Shown: positions 9,968 to 21,700 of the stretch, piece after piece
Layout of the letters: each line of letters opens with the position of its first letter
Numbering within the stretch: position 1 is the stretch's first letter
Assembly: GCF_021018805.1 (NCBI RefSeq)
Contig: NC_086247.1
Span: 92,178,140-92,242,139, forward strand
Origin: Prinia subflava
Lineage: Eukaryota > Chordata > Aves > Passeriformes > Cisticolidae
DNA: 64,000 nt
Direction of reading: 5' to 3'
Program-made: the position numbers and the translations under genes
Notes under the pieces: generated by a model
The model's input: the letters and a program-made list of their open reading frames with translations, nothing else
Told to the model about the DNA's origin: nothing
The model's database searches: none

Positions 9968-12521
9968 GTGCACATACAAGTATACTTCAAGCTCAGTCTC
10001 ACTGTGTGTTAACGCTGCGGTTTTTTTCTGCTCTGTGTGAGGCCGGGGATAAAATCCCGGGGCTTTACCGGAGCCACTTGTTGGTAAATAGGTGAAAAGG
10101 GCGGTCCTCCAACACCTGGGTGGAAGTGCTCCGTTGGGATGTGCCAGCAGATTGAGGAGGGTGACCAAACTGGACTGGCACAAGGGAAGTTTTGTTTGTG
10201 ACAAGATGTTAAAAGAACTCCAGTTTTTTATTTGTGTACTAACTTTATTTTTTGAAGAAAAATGTGGAGTTCTGTAGGTGCAGCTTGGCTGTATGAGAAG
10301 AATACACTAACTTCTAATTTTGTTATTGCATATTATTTCAGTCAATCTACCAGAATAGCTGCAGGAATGCATCTCTTTTTTTTTCCTTCTGAAGGAGATC
10401 TCATGCATGCATATGGAACTAGTGCAGATATCAAGTAATCTGTTTTAAAATAACTTCACAGTGTTTTAATTTTAAAAAAAATTGTGAATGACTTGAACTA
10501 AAATTTACTGTTAACCTTTCTCCCTTCTTTCATTCAAAAATTTAAACTGATTGAAGACAGAATCTGGAGGTAGTCTGAGATAAATACATCTGACTTCGAC
10601 AAAAAAAAAAAAAAACAACAAAAGGCTCCATAGAAGAAGGATAAAAAGAACAATGCCCCTACTCAGGGACAGGGAAAATGTAGGAGCTCTTCCACCTTGC
10701 CAACCAGCGTGTGTACCCAGTCCACAGGAGGTCAAACTGAGCAAGGAATGCAGTTCTGCAAAGGGAGGATGAGTGCTTGTTGGACAATAACATGAATTCA
10801 TGGTTTGCTGTCTGCTGGTTCTGCTTGTTCATGCCATGTCTTTTTTTTCTTTTCCTCCTTCTTACCCCCCACCCGCCAGGTTTACTGTCCAAGAGGATTT
10901 TGACCTTGCTTGAAAAGGTAGGAATTTTAGGTTGGCTGTATTCTTTCTTCCATGGGTCACTGAAATAAGCTAAGCTTGTTTGTTTTTCCAGCTGCTCCAT
11001 TACATTCTATATTTTTCTGTAAGAGAGAAAAAACAACACATCAAAACTTTTCATTCCCTTCCTGATACTGATTTGATAACTTTACGTATTTGTACATATT
11101 CTCAATGGTATAAATTAGTGTAAGACGTGTCACCTTTCTCTCATACTCTTTATCACCAGACTTTTCACAAATGTTTATTTTTGTTCACATTTTGATGCAT
11201 AATTGTACAGATCCTGATTTTTTTTAATTTACGAGAATGCTAATTGCCTAAGTAGCTAATAGGAGTGCAGATGCATCCTCTTTGTGACACCATTCTGTTC
11301 CTTTTTAAGTTAAATAAAGATGTGTGATGGCTCAGCTTACATGAAGTTTTGTTTTGGGGTATATTTCGCAAGATTGACTGAAAGACACAAGCAGGGAAAA
11401 TGCACAGGTGTTTAACTTCTCATGTTCTTCAATAATTCGTTTGCGACGTCTGGAAGGGTTTTTATCCCAGTAGCAAATCTTCGGTTCCTGAAGTCTAATT
11501 TTAAAGGAATTAAGGCCTTGTTTCTTTGTTCTTCATTGTCAGTTAGGAAAGCATTGCAATTTCCCTGTAAACTGTGAAATACCATTGGATGTTGTCCTTA
11601 GTAAACTGTTGGTTTATGTAAAACACCTGAGTTTCGAATGGTGCTTCAGACTTTATTCTAAGTAGGAGTTACAGCACAGTGTGGTGTGTAATTAACACAG
11701 TAACTCTTTTTATAGACTTTTCTAGCAAATGGCTTTTTTTTTGATTCCTGAAAACTGATCTGGATTTGCACATCTGCTGGGAGATACATATACATATATA
11801 TTTAGTTTCTTTTGGAAATTATAATTAGATATTAGCAGTCTTTTAACATATTATTCTAGCCAGATTATAGTATATTTATTTTTATTAGTTAGGTACAGTT
11901 TGTACCTGAAAACAGAAACTTTTATTTTACTGTTCCAGTGAATGAACTAATTCAGAGGAAAGGCCTGTGGGATCAGGAATTCTAGGAATAGTATGGTTTG
12001 TTTTCAAAAGGACTGTGAAAACATGTCTGAATAGTATCCACACACACATAAGAGAGCCAGAATGGCCTCTGAAGCAGTCACTTGGATTCTACCTTTCATT
12101 TTCTTCCATGATGTGTGTGGAAGTACATCCGTCACATAACATGAGCTCACTATTTTTTTATGATCCTGACATGATTGAAAATACCTATATCTTGGATGTG
12201 TCGTGTCAGAGGAGGTGAAGGGGTTTTGAATTAGGAGGTGACAAGGTACAGATGGTTTATAATTAATTCCTTAAGAATCTGTATGGTTTGTGACTTCCCC
12301 CCTCCCCGCGTTTGAGGTATGGGGGGAAGAGGGCATTCAGGAAATGTCTCTGACAGTGGATTGTTTTTATGTGCTCAGTATCCCTGATATGTGTGATGCA
12401 TTGCACATGTGCCTAGAGATATACCTGACTTTTCTTTATGGGAAATGTGCAGTAGATACGAGGCCTTGGTTTTGTGTTCAAATGCTTTCCTAATGCCAAT
12501 CTTCTCCAACACTTCTTGAAG
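9960..12521 (+). other. CDKAL1: CDKAL1 intron 1, remainder
   Basis: AT-rich intron with an A15 tract (10601-10615) and no recognised gene. The 3' splice site for the first coding exon is unclear: AG lies directly before the ATG (12520-12521) after a pyrimidine-rich tract, and an alternative is TTTTTATGTGCTCAG near 12379, which would add about 140 bases of 5' UTR. A second noncoding exon could be present but cannot be identified by eye. Confidence 0.65.
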
Positions 12522-12688
12522 ATGCCTGCTGCCTGTGAGTCAGTGCTTGAGGATATCGAGGACATCGTGTCGGCAGAGGATCTGAAGCCACACGATCGGC
12601 AGTTTGTGAGAAGGAATGTTTTTCCCAAAGTGCGAAAACGCAGCTCCCAAAAAAAGGTTCAGGCAGATGATGAGCCCCCAAGTGACAG
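12522..12688 (+). CDS. CDKAL1: CDKAL1 first coding exon
   Basis: ATG at 12522 opens 55 complete codons plus two bases (AG, phase 2) before donor CAG|GTAAAG. The protein begins [20 protein letters not shown] and continues with [19 protein letters not shown], collinear with the human CDKAL1 N-terminus as I recall it (DIEDIVS.ED.KP.DR.FVR..V.PKVR.R). This region is the acidic-then-basic leader ahead of the catalytic domains and has no signal peptide. CDKAL1 is a radical-SAM methylthiotransferase anchored in the ER membrane by a C-terminal tail. It converts t6A37 to ms2t6A37 in tRNA-Lys(UUU), which supports accurate Lys decoding, notably of proinsulin. The start is chosen because it is the only ATG upstream in frame that matches the family; the window holds only the first two coding exons. 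Confidence 0.93.
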
Positions 12689-15597
12689 GTAAAGTCTTAC
12701 ATCGACCCTGTGTTGGTGCTTTTCTTGTATCTCCTGTGTGCTTGTCAGCTTTCAAAAATAATGTAGAAGTTTGTGTTGTATCTTCATGTAAAATCTGTGT
12801 ACAAGATAAAAATGAGTGACATAGTCCTTAGAGGATGTAGAGAGAAGAAATAATAAATCCTAAGCAAATTCCTTTTCCTAGACAGATCTTCCGTGGAAGT
12901 CAGTTGTCACTGAGATGCTGATGAATGGAATAATCAGATTGGAAAAATGGTTTCTGTTACTCTTTTATGTGTAAAAGATTTCTGAAAAATTGTCTCTTTA
13001 ATCTTAATTACCTAAATACAATCTGAGCTCATCAAAATGCAGTTCTGGAGTAGCCTTTTGACATCTGAAATGAGAAATAGGAACAAAATCCTGAGAGTTG
13101 CAAAAGGGTTGGGGTTGGAAGGTCATCTTTACCAAACCCACTGCTTGAGCACTGCCACAGAGAACCAGTTGGCAGGACTCTTGACTAGGTAGTTTTTGAC
13201 TATCTCAAGGAGATGGAGATTCTGCAGTCTCCCTGAGTAACCTGTGCCAGGTCTTGGTCATTCTTAGAGAGAAAAAGATGTTTCCTGATGCTCAGAGGGA
13301 AGCTCCCATGTTCCAGTTTGTGCCTGTTGGCTCTGGTCCTGTCACTGGGCACCACTTAAAAAAATCCTGGCTCTTCCTTCTTTGCACTTTCCCTTCAGGT
13401 ATTTATCCACTTTGATGAGATCACCCTGAGCCTTCTCTTCTTCAGGCAGAAAGTCCCTGCACTCTGAGCTGGTTTTGTTTTGAGGCATGTTCCAGTCCCT
13501 TCATGATCTTTATGGCCCTTTGTTGGAGTGTCTCCAGTACGTCCCTGTCTCTCTTGTGGATGCATCCTGTCAGGGCCCAGGGACTTGTGTGTGCTCAGTG
13601 TGCTGAACTGTTTATTACCTGACCCAGTCTCCTTTCATGAGGCATACATCATCCTTGCTTCAGTCTTTCAACCTGTGTTCTGCATCCTGGGATTTGCAAA
13701 GGCCGTCCTTCTCGAGTGTATGTCCTGCAAGTGACATGGTGGAACTTCTTTTGAACCTGCTGTTTTATTTCAGTGGAAATAGTATGCAGTAAGCACAAAA
13801 TGCATCTTGGCATTTTTCCTACTTCTGATTTCTATAAGAACAGAATCAATTTTCTACTGCAGTGGAATTGATTAGAGTATAGGTCAACTCAGTTATTGAT
13901 TATGGTTTCTACTGCAGATCTGAGATCTGGGTTTTTTTCTTTTTTTTTTTTATTTTTTCACACATTAGTTTCAAGTAGGTGGATACAATTTTCCTAGATG
14001 ATAAAGATGAAAAAAATGGTGTATGGAAATTTAATTTCCTGTGGAGAAATAAATTTCCAGGTTTTCACTGGCATTAAAAAGATACTTTATAAGCATAACA
14101 ATGCATCTGTATCCACATGCCCCTAAAAGTGCATTGGCCCAGTCTGCCAGGAATGTATGGACAGCTGAAGTGGTGCTCTGTAGATATTTCACACAAGTAC
14201 TTCATGCCCCAAAGCGTTCAGGTACTATATATTCTCTAGCAGGCTGTGTTTCAGTGTTTTGTACCCAAGAAAGCACACTGAACATGTGTTGTTTAGACAG
14301 CAGGAAGTCTAAATACCCTGTGTTTACAGTTAATGATCATTAATGTTCCATCAACAAATTTCTATTTTTAGCTAGGGGAAATTCTGTTAAAAAAGAAGCG
14401 AGGAGGGGGAAGGAAAAAAAAAAAGCTGTAGGCAGGGCGCAGTATTGTGTTCCAGGATGTGTGGTGTTCTTGTACTGGCATCCTTAGCTCATTGGCAGTT
14501 ATCCCAGGAATTTCAATGAGAGCTTCTTACAGAACTTTTTGTTGGTTTCTGGAGCCTTGTGTGTGCTAGCTCCGCACTGCATGTCTGCCATGCTGCTTCT
14601 GTAGCCTGGAAAGGTTGGGATGGGGGCTTTCCGCTCTTCATGCAGCTTTTGGCCACCAAGTTAATTTATACAGCTGGCTTGTGTGGAGGGAGCTACAATC
14701 AATGCATGCTGTAATATCAAAAGGTTGTGGTTTGTTTGCTCGTGGCCTAATTTCAGTGCTGTCACTTGAAGGTTACTTGTTACATGATATGATAATTTTG
14801 AGAAATTTGGGGAGTTTAAGTTTGGGAAATTTTTTTTGTGTTGACTTGTGTGTTTTGTTGGGGTTTTTGTTGTTACTTTAACATAACAGCAATGTACTGA
14901 ATCTCTTGTTACCCTACAGCTCCTGCACCTTCTCCATGCTAAAATTCTTTTCTGTCTCTTTTCTGGCTAGTTGTGGTGGATTGACTCTACCACAAGGGAG
15001 AGAACTGGAAGAGGAAAAGTGAGAAAACTTGTGGGTTGAGATGAAGACAGATAAAGTGAAGGAAGGAGCAGGGAAAAACCCCAAGTGATGCAAAAGCAGC
15101 CATCCGCCACCTCCCACAAGCAGACTGGTACCCGACCAGTCTCAGAACAAAATGGGTATTTTGGAAAGACCAAACCCACAGCTTTTATTGCTGAACGTGA
15201 TGTCATCTGGAATGAATTATCCTGTTGGTCAGCTATTCTGTTCATGTTCCTCCCAACCTGTTGTCCATCTGCAGCCTGCTTGTGGTGGGATGGAGCACAG
15301 TGGGAAACAAGCAGGCACTGTTCAATGACAGCTGAAACTCTGGTGTGTTAACACTGTGGCAGTCACGAAGGCAAAATCAGCCCTATGTGGGGTTTAGTTA
15401 CTCTATCCCAGCAAGACCTAATACCCAGTACACTAAAATCACATCATTACTGGTTTTCCTCAGCTGTTTTGAAGTTGTTTGCGTTGCTAATTTTACGTTT
15501 GAAGAATTACAGTTCATTCAGTCAGTTCAGTGGTGGGCTTAAAGGGGAAGCTTGTTCATCATTTAACTTGCATTTGTCATTTGTTTTTACTTGACAG
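12689..15597 (+). other. CDKAL1: CDKAL1 intron between first two coding exons
   Basis: This 2.9 kb intron runs from GTAAAG to TTTTTACTTGACAG. It contains a minus-strand CR1 copy (13085-13740); the remainder is AT-rich with a T-rich tract near 13940. No other exon-like segment was recognised. Confidence 0.88.
13085..13740 (-). mobile_element. CR1 LINE, internally deleted, minus strand
   Basis: Read on the minus strand, this ends with the CR1 3' UTR (…GACCTTCCAACCCCAACCC near 13125-13100) and includes the conserved segments that on the plus strand read as CCTGAGCCTTCTCTTCTTCAG and GTGTCTCCAGTACGTCCCTG. Around 13560-13600 the minus strand translates HKSLGPDRMHP, matching the KS.GPD..HP motif of CR1 ORF2 that normally lies far upstream of the 3' end, so most of the reverse-transcriptase core is missing between the two parts. 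It is degenerate and non-coding. The outer boundary near 13740 is approximate. Confidence 0.85.
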
Positions 15598-15710
15598 CAT
15601 TATTCCTGGTGTTCAGAAAATCTGGATTCGTACATGGGGATGTTCTCACAATAATTCGGATGGTGAATACATGGCTGGACAGCTGGCTGCATATGGATAC
15701 AAAATTACAG
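15598..15710 (+). CDS. CDKAL1: CDKAL1 second coding exon (start of methylthiotransferase domain)
   Basis: C at 15598 completes a Ser codon with AG from 12688; 37 full codons and one base (phase 1) follow before donor CAG|GTAACA. It encodes residues about 56-93 and includes [20 protein letters not shown] and [11 protein letters not shown]. As I recall human CDKAL1, only two residues differ here. TWGC is the start of the N-terminal methylthiotransferase (UPF0004) domain, and Cys71 is the first of three conserved Cys residues that bind the auxiliary 4Fe-4S cluster. The next expected exon (…NSCTVKNP… in the family) was not found downstream in this window, so catalysis-defining radical-SAM exons lie beyond 64000. 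The frame is intact. Confidence 0.96.
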
Positions 15711-17673
15711 GTAACAGTAAGAGTGAACCCTGTAAAATCAGTTTTTCTGGGGTGAATGTTCAGAGCTGCCAAGCTGTCAAATGTTTTCAGTCTTAATTAT
15801 GCTTTTAAAAATCCCCTTCTGATCCCTTTCTGATCTGAAGGTGAGGAGGTAAAGTGTTTCCCTGGTATTAAGCAGAATGATTACAGGACTAGTGCTTTCA
15901 GAATGGTTAGATTTTCTTGACAGGGCAGACATCAGATAGATGTCATTCAGTGCCTTTTTTGGACATTTTACTTGCTTCACTGAATTGAAAAGTTTGCATA
16001 AGACTGGACGGGAGATATATTAATTCTTGTATTTTAACTGTAATTGGTGGAACCTAAGGGGAAGAGGGAGAGGGGCAGTGTGTTTTCACTTGGTGATGTG
16101 TGTGTTGGCACTGGAGCAGAGTCTACTCCAGGTGAATGATCTTTGGTCTCAGGAGAGATGATCAGTAGGATGGAGGTGGGATGATAGAGGATTGTACTTT
16201 GTAGGTTCCAAAGAGCTATTTGAGAATGCTATTTCTCCTTCCCTTCCAAGTCCTTTAAAAATCTGCCCATCATCTTGTTCTGCCTCCCCTGTCCTAAAAA
16301 TATCCCCAAACCTGTGGTTATGCTGACCACATTTCATCTCCTTAATGCAAAATATGCTGACAAAAAAGTTGAAAAGTTGGATTAATACCATGTTTCAATA
16401 GACAAGTGTTATCTGAATACTTTTGTGAAGCTTTTGACTAGTCAAAACAGAAACTTAAATTTTATTAATTAATTCAAGTTCAGGTGTGTCTTGCACCTAA
16501 ACTTGTATACTGAAAGACTACAAAGTTGTCTGTCCTGATGTTTTTCTAAAAACAGTCCTGATTTCACAGAATGGCTGTTTCTGTTCTTGAACATGTCATG
16601 ATACCGTTAAACAGTTGCATCTCATTTTCCTTTATTGCCGCTGATCTTTCTTACACAGAAATAAGACACTGAATTATTCAAGTGCTGAACTACTTTAGGG
16701 AACCCAGGTGATTATTAAATTAGTAGTACAGCTCCAGAGTAGGTGTGCTCTTTCCACAGACAAGTGGAGTGCTGGTCCAAAAAACCTTATTTGTGGCAGC
16801 TGTTTATGTAGGATTGCAAATATGTTCACATTATGCTTTTCTTAAATTTAATTTCTCTTTACCTTAGCTGTTTGTCATACATATTATTCCAGAAGCTACT
16901 TTTGACTTGTTAAGATGGCTGTTCTGTGCTCTTGGAATTTTGCTGGGAGAGATGTAGGAAAGATGGGAGAGCAGTAAAGGAAGGAATTACCTTAAATTTT
17001 TGGCACCTTACTTTTTTAGAAAATCAACGGTTCATGACATTAGCATAGAAATAAGTCTACATCCAGAATCTGAAAGTGAGAACTAAAAACCTCTTAAAAG
17101 TTGCAGTTGCTGGGAGAAGAGTCCCAGAGTAATTTTGGTAGTTGTATGTGAAATTTACCTCTAGTTTCTAGTCATTATTAAGTCTAAGTCTTGATTTAGT
17201 TTGTTAATGTATGTACGTACATTAAATGGAACAAACAAAAAAGCCTCAATGCTAGGTCATAGGCAGAAATTATGCAATGTAGTTTCTTCTTTTTGAAATT
17301 AAGTAATTCTTGTCAATCTGTTCTTAAGAATGAGTTTTTGAGGTTTTTTTAATATTAAGTCATCTGGGAACTTCAGATAGAGTGTCAAATAGGGATTTAA
17401 TCTTTTTGTCCTATGCAGTGAAGCAGCTACTCAGTAATAGTAACTGTTGCTTAACATGATCCAAATATCAAACATTTCTTGAAGTTAAACTTAATATTGT
17501 GTATGGTATGCAAAAAAATAAGAAGAAAAAGTTTTGTAAGAGCTCCTTTGTAAATCAATCACTGTGTTGCTAGAATTTGTTAGTTTTATGTAAAACTGTT
17601 ATAATCTTGAGGAAAAGATAGAAATACTCACTAAGATGAAAGATTGTCTGTTGTCACAGTGTCTTGGACAGCT

Positions 17674-17714
17674 ATTACTTAAAGTGTTTAAGTAATACAT
17701 TCCTACACATTCCT
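17674..17714. promoter_or_regulatory. 10-bp palindrome with two TEAD/MCAT motifs
   Basis: A perfect inverted repeat (ATTACTTAAA, loop GTG, TTTAAGTAAT; 17674-17696) is directly followed by two copies of the TEAD/MCAT core CATTCCT at 17698-17704 and 17708-17714. The copies are ten bases, one helical turn, apart. The compact arrangement resembles an enhancer core. Binding is not shown. Confidence 0.4.
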
Positions 17715-18140
17715 AAGCTTTTGAGATAAGACTTATTGAAAAGATGCTGGAATAAAATTCTGACTTTAGAAAATTAGATGTGAGCTTTACTTGCAGTTAC
17801 TGCTCCCATTATGAAGGAGTCAGTTACTGTTTCTAGCATCTTCTGTCTAATTGCAATATTGGAAAAAAACATAAAAGGAAGAATAGCAGCATCAGACAGG
17901 CTCTGGTTGCTAACTGTAAGTTGTACAATACAACCTGCCTTTCAAGTTGACTTATCTGAAACTGAACAGGGATATAATGTCCTCCTTGCTTTTCATGAAT
18001 TTCAAAAATATTCTTCCTGTACAAGCACTCTTTGTTACTTCCAGAAGCATCTATATCCAGAGGTAAAAACTGAGGGTTGTGCTTTTCACAGCAAAGATTG
18101 CCTTTGTCTGGGGAGAGACCAGAGTGTGAATCAGCAATAT

Positions 18141-18758
18141 TCAGATACTGCAATAACAGCAATGGTGATTAAAAGTCAGGGACTGCATCAGCTTAAAAAT
18201 AGGCAAAGGGAAACCAGCAGAAGAGCTAAACCTATTTTTGTATCTGCTTTTACAGTGTGAAGGTGGGCAGCATTCTGAACAAATCTTGCATACCATCCTG
18301 TGGGAACACAAAGCTCCTTTGTGAGCCTGAGCCGCACTGAAATGTGTGGACCAGCTGCTATCAGTGTAGGGCTGTACCGTGGGTACTTGTTCATATTCTG
18401 AAAGTGGTGTAGCTGATGGTGGTTTTACTGGTTCTAAAACTGGTTTTGGTTTCTTGGCAGCATGACTTGCTGTATAGTTTAGACATGCCTGCAGACCTGC
18501 TGGAGTGCTCCCTGTGAGATACGCCCTGGAGGAAGAAACTCTCATGGTACAGACGAGTAATGCCTGCTGTGAAAAACAGGAAGTGGGCGAGCTGGGAGCT
18601 TTCAAATATTGTGAGCAAGATTTTTGTTTGGGAAGGGAGTTCAGTCTGTTTGCCATGTAGCTGTACTTTCTCTCTGAAAAATGGAACTGCACTTGTATAG
18701 TCAGACATAGAATACTTTGACTTCTGAAGTGAATAGTTGTATTCACATATGTTGACAT
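18141..18758 (-). other. Unidentified 205-codon ORF in CDKAL1 intron
   Basis: This is the longest ATG-initiated frame in the window, opening MSTYVNTTIHFRSQS on the minus strand. The middle part is Pro/Lys-rich (HAAKKPKPVLEPVKPPSATP, then LSEYEQVPTVQPYTD) and the C-terminus Cys-rich (CKICSECCPPSHC). I recognise no family. Overlapping frames of 105 codons (minus) and 149 codons (plus, 17811-18260) make the whole 950-base block stop-poor on both strands. Options are a decayed retrocopy, an exapted repeat, a lineage-specific gene or a chance ORF of slightly higher GC content. I saw no poly(A) tail or target-site duplication to settle it. Confidence 0.2.
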
Positions 18759-21700
18759 CTATATATTTCTAGTTATGTGGAATTAATGGGTTTTAGCCCA
18801 GCTTTGAATGCATTTTGATGGATCAAGACATTAAGTATGCTTGTTATTTTGTACAGATTGCTTCTGGCTCAGGGCTGTTCAGGTCCAAAGCATTCTCTCC
18901 TCAGCCATTATAAAACATGCTGGGTGCAGGGAAAGCATTGCTAGTAACTCAGAAATATCAAAAAAATCAAAAAAATGAACACTAACTTTTTCTTCTATGA
19001 AGACAAAGCAAAAACTGTTATTAAACATTCAGTGAGGCTAAAACCAGTCACAGTTTATCTACACTACACTTCTGTGGATTTTAGAAATAAATGCTAGCAC
19101 AGAACATACTCCTCCTCTAGCATGCGATTCTACAAACAAGAATTGTTTCTGCTAATTCAGTGGGTTTGATTTTGATGTAGCACTCAGAAACTGGGTTATG
19201 TTACAGGTCTTTGGCTTTATTTGTGCAGTTTTAGACTAAAATTAGTTCAGACATCCTATTCACTGATTCAGAAATTTCTTCTGTAAGTGTGTTGGATGGA
19301 AAGTTGCTGTGTAGAGCTCACTCCATTATTGTGTTTAGTTGGCAGGACTTGTATCAGTGAGACTTGCCAATTCTTACTGAATCTTAGTGTTTATAGTCCA
19401 AGTTACATGTCTTACAGCTCTGTAACTCCCTGTGCAGAGAACTTATGTATTTCTCTAAAGCAAATATCAAATAATATTTTGAAATCCTATTAAAGAAATT
19501 TTCTGGGGTTTTTTGCCTCTTCTGCTTGTTAATTTTCTAAACACTTGTCAGTTTTGCTTACCAGTGGATATAACTGAGGTATCATTAAGACTCTCCATCT
19601 GTTTAAACAACACATTTGAGTAGAAGAAAGAAGGAAGAAGACAAGGAAGGAAAATATGATCTCCATAAGACCTCATGTTGAAAAGAAGACAGGTGTAAAA
19701 GGAAAGCGTGTGCTGTTGAAAAGCAGATGGGGTGCTACAATCTAAAATGGACTTCAGCGTTCAAAGGCATTGTCTCGTGTTGCATAAGCCATGCTTTTGT
19801 AGACTTTGGTCATCCCCATACAGACACAGCAAGGCAGCATGGGTTTTATTCATCCAAGTGCAAAATAAAGAAAATTACTAAGACTGTACAGGTATTGATT
19901 CATGGGTTGTAAATCACTTCCGAATTGAGTCCTTTGTTTCAAGTGTTGTTTTAAAAGTACTTTTGTACTGCACAATAAAATTTTAATACTAGATTTTATT
20001 TTATTGTTTTACAGTAGAGATCTCTTTTTTAGGTTACTGAATTATTAAAATAGGCTCTCTGCAGCCTACACAGTGGTTGATGAAGTATTTTGACTAAGAT
20101 CTCTGCTGGTTTCCAGTGTATGCTTTTAGTCACCTAGAATCAGCAGTTGGTCTTTCCATTTTTTGCTCTCCGCCCTGCTGACAATGTTTATCTGTTCCTT
20201 CGTAAGTGTCATGTAAAATGGTACTGACTACTGGGTAATTTTTGGGGTGAGGCATCCTCATTGTGAGGTATTTTTAATATTCTTTATTAAGCTAAAAGAC
20301 AAATCATTAAGCGCCTTATCAGTCAGAGAATTCAAGGATTTGTTTGGATTTGTACTTTTCAAGTGGTTATGAGTCCAGTTCCAATTTAGAAAAAACAATT
20401 TACAATCCATTTTTGAGGGACAGGGTATGCATGGTGTGTGCTTAAAAATGCAAAATACCCCACACTACTTTTCTGTTGATAAGAGGTGTTTCTGTTTTCT
20501 CTACAACACTGTAGTCATGAAACTGTCTCTGAAGCAGCTGAGCAAGGGAGAAAAGTGATCAGAGATGTACATTCTGGTGTTCCATATCCTCGCTGAAGAA
20601 TTTTCCCCATTGTCTGTAACTTGTTGAGTCACAGCCCTATATGATTTTTGCGTTGCTTGATAACCTTACCAGCATACCTCTTCTGCCACAGTTTTCTCTT
20701 TCAGATTCAAGCTGACTCATAATCTGGATGCTAAAGCTTTCGGATGTTGATACTGAATGAGGCAGTCAAGTAACTTATTTCTGTACCTGTTGTCTTGAGA
20801 TAATTGCCTTACAGTCCCAGCGATGCAGATTCCTGCTATTAGAAGACTGGAGTTGCTGCTTGTCATAAGTTTGTTTTGTGTGCTTCTTCCTGGTGCTCAG
20901 GCTTGAAAAGTGTTCTCTGACATGCGATTGATATGGGAATACTTGGGAAGTGGAGGTTTTCTTCCTTTCAAAATCTGAAGCTTTTATGGTGAGGTGGGTA
21001 GGAGGATGAGGAGAGAGCGTGAAATGGGACATAGCAGGGAAGAAGACAGGTGAGGCTTATGGGATGTGGTAGATGGAGTTGCTCAACTATAGACGATCAA
21101 GATTTCACGGTTTTTAGAAGGAATAGATATTCCTAGTGCATCTCGAAGTGTCCTGTAAGCCAGTGAGGGGGATAATGAGTCTGGATGTTGTTAGGATGGT
21201 TTCTTGCAGTATAGAGTTCATACAGCATCATGCTGTGAGTCATCTGCAGCACTGCATGTTCCCTAAGTTCTGTAAACTAACGTATAATTGTGGTTTTGGC
21301 AGCTGTGTATTACTGCTCCAGTGTTCCCTGTAAAACTTCCTAACCCATGTGTGGCTAGACTTCTGTTACTTATCACTTCTGACTTGTAGCACAGTGCAAG
21401 ATCTGCGACCTCTTTGCGGTGAGTTTTTCCTTCCTCGGCTTCCTCAGCATCAACTTCTTACTCCTGTTGGGCAACTTTCTGTTAAGTGGAGAGTCCAGCT
21501 TTGAGGATGTTGTCTCCATTACAGGATAGAACTCTGAGTTCTCAAACTGGGAAATGTGCTCCCTGTTTATGGGGGAACTAGATAAGAGCTAGTCTGTTTT
21601 TTCCTCATAATTGCATCACTGCCATTAGCACGTGATATGACAAGTGTGTACTGTCTTTCTTTATCCTCTTTAAAATTGTCTATTCATCTGTGAGTAGATG

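Noticed and set aside
17886..17915. Plus-strand translation AASDRLWLLT, similar to the start of the next expected CDKAL1 exon
   Set aside because: The resemblance covers only a few residues, no splice acceptor sits in the right place or phase, and the conserved Cys motif that should follow is absent in that frame. Treated as coincidence.
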